Below are positions 61,199-64,000 of a DNA stretch of 64,000 nt, piece by piece. Numbering within the stretch: the stretch's first letter is position 1; every line of letters starts with the position of its first letter. The notes beneath the pieces were generated by a model. That model was not told the DNA's origin, searched no databases, and saw only the letters and a program-made list of their open reading frames with translations. Source of the DNA: Anaeromassilibacillus sp. An200 (GTDB lineage Bacteria > Bacillota > Clostridia > Oscillospirales > Acutalibacteraceae); assembly GCF_002160025.1 (NCBI RefSeq), contig NZ_NFJU01000012.1, positions 28,450 through 92,449 on the forward strand. The letters run 5' to 3'. The position numbers were made by a program, and so were the translations under genes.

Positions 61199-61849
61199 TT
61201 ATTTACTGGGGTATAACAATATGGTCAATCCAGACACTTCTAAAGAAGTTCCTTCATCCAGCAACAGATTATTAAACTCTGTGATGCAAAAATCGTCTTC
61301 CGTGTCTCCCATTATTGCGTTAATTCCTCTTTCGCTGTTATCCGAAATAACATTCCCATATCCTTCTCGAACAAAAACGTCATACGCACCCGGATCAAAA
61401 TCTTGACCAGAAACATAAATGCCAGGTTTTAAAATAACCTTGTTTTGAGCCGGATTGTCTCTTTTATAAACATTTGTCATATCGGCTGCATCTGTTTCTA
61501 TTCTAACTGTGATATCCAGAACCGATAAAATATACCCTACTTCAAGATCCGCATTATTATATTCTTCAATGTACATAGGGTCATCATTTACACCCATAAT
61601 TTCATTTACCCCGGCTTCAGAGCAAATAAGGTTTCCATTTCCTTTTGTTGCTGAAATTTTATATACTCCGGCAGGAATATCCATTCCGACAATATAGTGC
61701 CCGCTTTTCAAAGTCGCTTGATAAGGTTCAAAAACTGTTGATTCAATTATGGGCTCTGAGTAAGCTATTTCAGTTTCATCTTGACTGGACGCGCTACATC
61801 CTGTTAAAAACAAACAAGCAATTAGAATATAACATAACAGAGCTTTCAT
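61199..61849 (-). CDS. Lipoprotein with two tandem copies of one domain
   Basis: 216 residues. Signal with lipobox LTGC (Cys18). Two copies of a beta-rich unit: residues about 46-117 (LKSGHYIVGMDIPAGVYKI ... GVNEIMGV) and 139-212 (LKPGIYVSGQDFDPGAYDV ... GINAIMGD). The shared pattern is L-K-x-G-x-Y-x-x-G-x-D-x-x-x-G-x-Y. Surface-exposed, function unknown. GTGAGGTT precedes the ATG; it is first in a two-gene unit with the membrane protein. Confidence 0.7.
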   Translation of the reverse strand: MKALLCYILIACLFLTGCSASSQDETEIAYSEPIIESTVFEPYQATLKSGHYIVGMDIPAGVYKISATKGNGNLICSEAGVNEIMGVNDDPMYIEEYNNADLEVGYILSVLDITVRIETDAADMTNVYKRDNPAQNKVILKPGIYVSGQDFDPGAYDVFVREGYGNVISDNSERGINAIMGDTEDDFCITEFNNLLLDEGTSLEVSGLTILLYPSK

Positions 61850-61937
61850 AATTTTAACCTCACATGTGTACTATAATCAGGACTTTTACTCGCTTTTCAT
61901 AGAGAAAAATCCCATGAAATCTTGGAAGATTTGCCGC

Positions 61938-61966
61938 TTGTTTTAGTCGAACATTCGTTCTATAAT
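61938..61966 (+). promoter_or_regulatory. LexA-type box inside a promoter
   Basis: TTGTTT, 17-base spacer, TATAAT (61961-61966). The spacer holds CGAAC-ATTC-GTTC (61948-61960), matching the Gram-positive SOS consensus GAAC-N4-GTTC exactly, so LexA would block the promoter until DNA damage. Confidence 0.6.
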
Positions 61967-62013
61967 TTATTCACAGGAAACATAAAGAACGCGCAGAAAG
62001 AAGAGTGTAAAGG

Positions 62014-62115
62014 ATGCAAAAAGAAGAAATCATTGAGTCCATCGTGCGGCTGTTCAAAGCGGCAAACGAAAGAACATTGAGGTGTATCTATCAGTTTGTG
62101 CTACATATTGTATAA
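62014..62115 (+). CDS. 33-residue peptide gene under a LexA-type promoter
   Basis: MQKEEIIESIVRLFKAANER..., 33 residues, then TAA. AAGAAGAG is 7 bases upstream of the ATG. One amphipathic helix is predicted; similar short 'EEII..IV.L' proteins occur in clostridial phages and integrative elements. Too short for many gene finders. Terminator at 62129-62158 follows. SOS control suggests a role in element induction. Confidence 0.6.
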   Translation: MQKEEIIESIVRLFKAANERTLRCIYQFVLHIV

Positions 62116-62128
62116 CGCACCGCCCGGC

Positions 62129-62158
62129 GGCTCCGTTTATTCGGAGCCGTCTTTTTTT
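62129..62158 (+). terminator. Rho-independent terminator after the 33-codon gene
   Basis: GGCTCCG, TTTATT, CGGAGCC, then GTCTTTTTTT. The convergent XRE gene ends inside its T run. Confidence 0.9.
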
Positions 62159-62517
62159 ATGCCCTCAACAGCTTCGACAGCCAGCTTTTCAAGCACCTTC
62201 CACTCGTCCAGCGTGAGCCGGGACATTGCAGCGATCAGTCTGTGCCGGAAGTCCGGCTCATCCTTCAGAAGATCCCCAAAGAAAGCGGCCAGTTCTTCGC
62301 TCTCTGTTTTCTCGACGAACATTTCACCTTCCCCGGTGCGAATCCAGTTTTCAGAGGCGTTAAATTCCCGACAAATTAAATCAACAAAAAGAGGCTTCGG
62401 CTCGACTTTGTTCAATTCAATATTAGTGATAGCTCCTCGAGTTACACCTAATCTTTTGCCAAATTCGTCCTGAGAAAGATTTAATGCTTGTCTCAGTTTT
62501 TTTATACGCTCATTCAC
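62137..62517 (-). CDS. XRE-family regulator (phage-repressor-like)
   Basis: 126 residues from GTG 62517 with GGAGGTGA 8 bases upstream; Met starts further upstream lack a site. HTH_3 (ALNLSQDEFGKRLGVTRGAITNIELNK) at the N-terminus, then a segment ASENWIRTGEGEMF typical of phage-type repressors. Promoter TTGACA-17-TATAAT directly upstream is perfect. Confidence 0.85.
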   Translation of the reverse strand: MNERIKKLRQALNLSQDEFGKRLGVTRGAITNIELNKVEPKPLFVDLICREFNASENWIRTGEGEMFVEKTESEELAAFFGDLLKDEPDFRHRLIAAMSRLTLDEWKVLEKLAVEAVEGIKKDGSE

Positions 62518-62541
62518 CGTGTCACCTCCAATCTTGATCAT

Positions 62542-62570
62542 ATTATATGCTTGTTTCCGTGTATTGTCAA
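62542..62570 (-). promoter_or_regulatory. Consensus sigma-A promoter of the second XRE gene
   Basis: On the minus strand TTGACA (62570-62565), 17-base spacer, TATAAT (62547-62542): exact match to both consensus boxes. The 3' end of the truncated GNAT gene overlaps the -35. Confidence 0.85.
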
Positions 62571-62920
62571 TGTTGAGCAATCAACGGGGATGACAAACAA
62601 TAATAACCAACACTTTGATCCAATACTGAGAATTTAGAAATACGCTTTCTGAGGGTTTTTGACAGCTTTTCTCGCTGAACGGTGATGTATTTATTGGCCA
62701 AACAGAAATACCCAACTATTTCCGGATTCCCTTTGTAAGACGCAAAAACCAGATGTGTTTGCGAAAGTCCTTGCTTAGAAAATTCAATTGCTTTTTGTTT
62801 AAGAAAAATTTCTACATCCTTATTGAGCGGACATGAAAAATTGGAGAGCAGCTCTTTCACAGGCTCCTCCCCAATTTCTTCTATCAATATTTTCAAATTG
62901 ACAATTTTAAATCCCGTCAT
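62567..62920 (-). pseudogene. Truncated GNAT acetyltransferase-type toxin
   Basis: 117 residues. The first half of GNAT-type acetyltransferases found with small antitoxins: THLVFASYKGNPEIVGYFCLANKYI, a SKTLRKRISKF segment and SPLIAQ. In full members SPLIAQ is followed by the acetyl-CoA binding core (about 90 more residues); here the gene stops two codons later, at the promoter of the XRE gene, so catalysis is very unlikely. Overlaps the upstream antitoxin-like gene by 14 bases. Confidence 0.6.
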
Positions 62921-63092
62921 TGTGCTCTCCAAACATCTTCTTTATTTCTTCTCTGGAAGCGTCTGAATAGGATCTGGTCATAGACACTCTCTTCTTTGCT
63001 TTACCATTGGCGTTTTCGAGAGCGTTGACAAGGGCTAAAGCGGATTTTTGATTTTTAATGTGGATAGTTTTCAAAATACTCTTTGTCGCCAT
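62907..63092 (-). CDS. Antitoxin-like small protein
   Basis: 61 residues from ATG 63092 (GGAGGG upstream, long spacer). MATKSILKTIHIKNQKSALALVNALENA then a basic stretch (GKAKKRVSMTRSYSDASREEIKKMF). Similar small proteins precede GNAT-type toxin genes in element DNA. Since the toxin is cut, it may be an orphan. Confidence 0.55.
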   Translation of the reverse strand: MATKSILKTIHIKNQKSALALVNALENANGKAKKRVSMTRSYSDASREEIKKMFGEHNDGI

Positions 63093-63224
63093 TACTAATC
63101 GCTCCCTCCTATACATTCAGTATATTCAGTTTTATTTGAAAAATCAATAGAAGGGGTTGAAAAATAATTTTAAAAATTTGGAAACTTGTGTATCCAGTCC
63201 GTATTCTCGCAACATATTGCGCTT

Positions 63225-63301
63225 AAAAACCGCTCTGGTGCTGGAACACCAGAGCGGCGAAAATAGAACAAGCTTACCTGAAAGGTATAGCCTGACCATC
63301 C
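63225..63301 (-). ncRNA. Candidate 77-base small RNA next to the integrase
   Basis: From the promoter at 63308-63337 the predicted start is near 63301. After about 45 bases comes a hairpin CCGCTCTGGTG, TTCCAG, CACCAGAGCGG (63257-63230) and TTTTT, a full terminator. No ribosome site precedes a useful ORF. Function not known. Confidence 0.45.
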
Positions 63302-63347
63302 AATCAGATTATACCACGTCTTGGGTAGGCTTTTCAAGCTATACCTT
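63282..63347. promoter_or_regulatory. Inverted repeat in the integrase leader
   Basis: AAGGTATAGC (63282-63291) and GCTATACCTT (63338-63347), 46 bases apart. The right arm touches the GGAGG ribosome site of the integrase. Could be protein sites or an RNA stem that hides that site. Confidence 0.45.
63308..63337 (-). promoter_or_regulatory. Promoter of the candidate small RNA
   Basis: On the minus strand TTGAAA (63337-63332), 18-base spacer, TATAAT (63313-63308). Confidence 0.55.
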
Positions 63348-63360
63348 GGAGGTGGTATTT

Positions 63361-64000
63361 TTGTTGTGTGTAAGATGCAAAGAGCCGCTGCCGGCGGGTG
63401 CTCTATACTGTCCGGCGTGTGGGAAGAAGCAGGCTCAAACGACCGGCACAAACAAGGCCCGGAAGCGCGCAAACGGGATGGGGACGGCGTACCGGCTGAA
63501 AGGCAAGCGAAAAAGGCCGTGGGTGGCCGCAAGAAAAGGCGTTATCGTCGGATACTACGAAACGAAAACGGCGGCTATAGAAGCGCTGGCGGGCATACAG
63601 GGCGAGAGATTGCCGGACTGGTATAACATCACTTTGGAGGAAGTATATGAGCGCTGGAAGGCTCAGGCGTGGCCGGAGCTGTCCGAAAAGTCGCAGGCTA
63701 TGTATAGCGGGGCTTGGAAAAAGCTTTCTCCGCTTGCGGCCCGGAAGATGCGGGAGATTCGAACGGCGGACTATCAAGAGATCATCGACCAGCTTGACGG
63801 GAAATCCCGAAGCCTGAAAAATCAAGTGCGCGTGCTGTGTTCTCAGCTTTGCAAATGGGCGCAGGCAAATGATATCATCCCCCGAAACTATGCGGAAGGG
63901 CTGAACGTCGGGAAGTCAACCACGAAAGAAAAGCAAATTTTCACGGCGGAGGAAAGGAAGATCATAGAGACTGCGGCCAAAACTGATCCGGTGGCCCGCA
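63361..64000 (+). CDS. Tyrosine recombinase/integrase with N-terminal zinc ribbon (3' end outside)
   Basis: The visible 213 codons start at TTG 63361, 8 bases after GGAGG. Cys3, 6, 17 and 20 (CVRC, CPAC) form a zinc ribbon. Then an Arg/Lys-rich AP2-like DNA-binding region (GTAYRLKGKRKRPWVAARKG), a SAM-like core-binding domain (ITLEEVYERWKAQAWPELSEKSQ, KNQVRVLCSQLCKWAQANDI) and the start of the catalytic domain (FTAEERKIIETAA). The catalytic Arg-His-Tyr lie beyond the window. Typical of prophages and integrative elements in Oscillospirales. Its presence at the right marks an element, with its attachment site probably nearby. Confidence 0.85.
   Translation, partial: MLCVRCKEPLPAGALYCPACGKKQAQTTGTNKARKRANGMGTAYRLKGKRKRPWVAARKGVIVGYYETKTAAIEALAGIQGERLPDWYNITLEEVYERWKAQAWPELSEKSQAMYSGAWKKLSPLAARKMREIRTADYQEIIDQLDGKSRSLKNQVRVLCSQLCKWAQANDIIPRNYAEGLNVGKSTTKEKQIFTAEERKIIETAAKTDPVAR

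Noticed and set aside
63170..63532. 120-codon minus-strand frame across the integrase start
   Set aside because: It runs through the terminator hairpin and against the zinc-ribbon codons; the plus-strand integrase explains the region.
63321..63626. 101-codon plus-strand frame overlapping the integrase start
   Set aside because: Out of frame with the integrase; the integrase frame has zinc-ribbon and core-binding motifs and a better ribosome site.

Overview
The window reads as chromosome of an anaerobic, gut-type Clostridia (Firmicutes), most likely an Oscillospirales/Ruminococcaceae-like organism. Reasons: the first 58 kb is GC-rich with clostridial-type genes, Gram-positive signals (GGAGG ribosome sites, TTGACA-17-TACAAT promoters, several TTG/GTG starts), the HrcA/CIRCE heat-shock operon order, GlgC plus GlgD glycogen genes, ECF-type ThiW, and corrinoid methyltransferase and PocR-AraC genes. 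No rRNA gene, complete tRNA gene or CRISPR array was seen.

Layout. 1-6.7 kb: edge of a substrate-binding lipoprotein gene, a DUF815 ATPase, a sorbitol-type dehydrogenase behind a perfect palindromic operator, a fructokinase-type PfkB kinase, and a flavodoxin/ferredoxin protein overlapping a MATE exporter. 6.9-17.1 kb: glycogen and alpha-glucan block (six-hairpin glycosidase, glgB, glgC, glgD, glgA, sucrose phosphorylase). 17.2-20.6 kb: a two-gene unit coding for a two-domain AAA+ ATPase and a DUF4157 (HELTH) protein, the accessory pair typical of extracellular contractile injection systems (eCIS), with no structural genes nearby. 20.7-28.1 kb: a sugar ABC importer without its ATPase, a GH123-like DUF4091 protein and a divergent membrane AraC regulator. 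28.2-32.9 kb: thiC, thiD, thiE, thiM and thiW under a TPP riboswitch with its terminator. 32.9-42.0 kb: hflX, an exported NAGPA-type glycosidase, the dnaJ-dnaK-grpE-hrcA operon read leftward from a CIRCE promoter, and a C39-like peptidase. 42.1-48.1 kb: a corrinoid methyl-transfer operon (reductive activator, DUF2284, an N-terminally truncated UroD-type methyltransferase, an MtaA-like methyltransferase, a corrinoid protein) with a divergent PocR-AraC regulator. 48.2-52.8 kb: an MsmX-type ATPase that probably powers the orphan importer, then housekeeping genes (rsuA-type, DUF4830, tadA, CPBP protease). 53.2-58.2 kb: arabinose genes (araD, araA, FGGY kinase) with a second divergent PocR-AraC regulator.

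58.4-64 kb is AT-richer accessory DNA: a junction with a tRNA-3'-end-like scrap and an IS3-type remnant, two XRE regulators, small unknown and cysteine-rich proteins, a duplicated-domain lipoprotein, a 33-codon gene under a LexA-type box, an antitoxin-like gene with a truncated GNAT partner, a candidate small RNA, and a zinc-ribbon tyrosine recombinase cut by the window edge. It looks like a decayed integrative element or prophage whose right end lies outside.

Two repeat families punctuate the chromosome. One starts at the stop codon of several genes and even supplies the final Gly-stop of three proteins; the other is a 46-bp tandem hairpin repeat. The genes together describe a sugar-fermenting commensal that stores glycogen, uses arabinose, sucrose and host- or plant-type glycans, salvages thiamine and moves methyl groups through a corrinoid protein.
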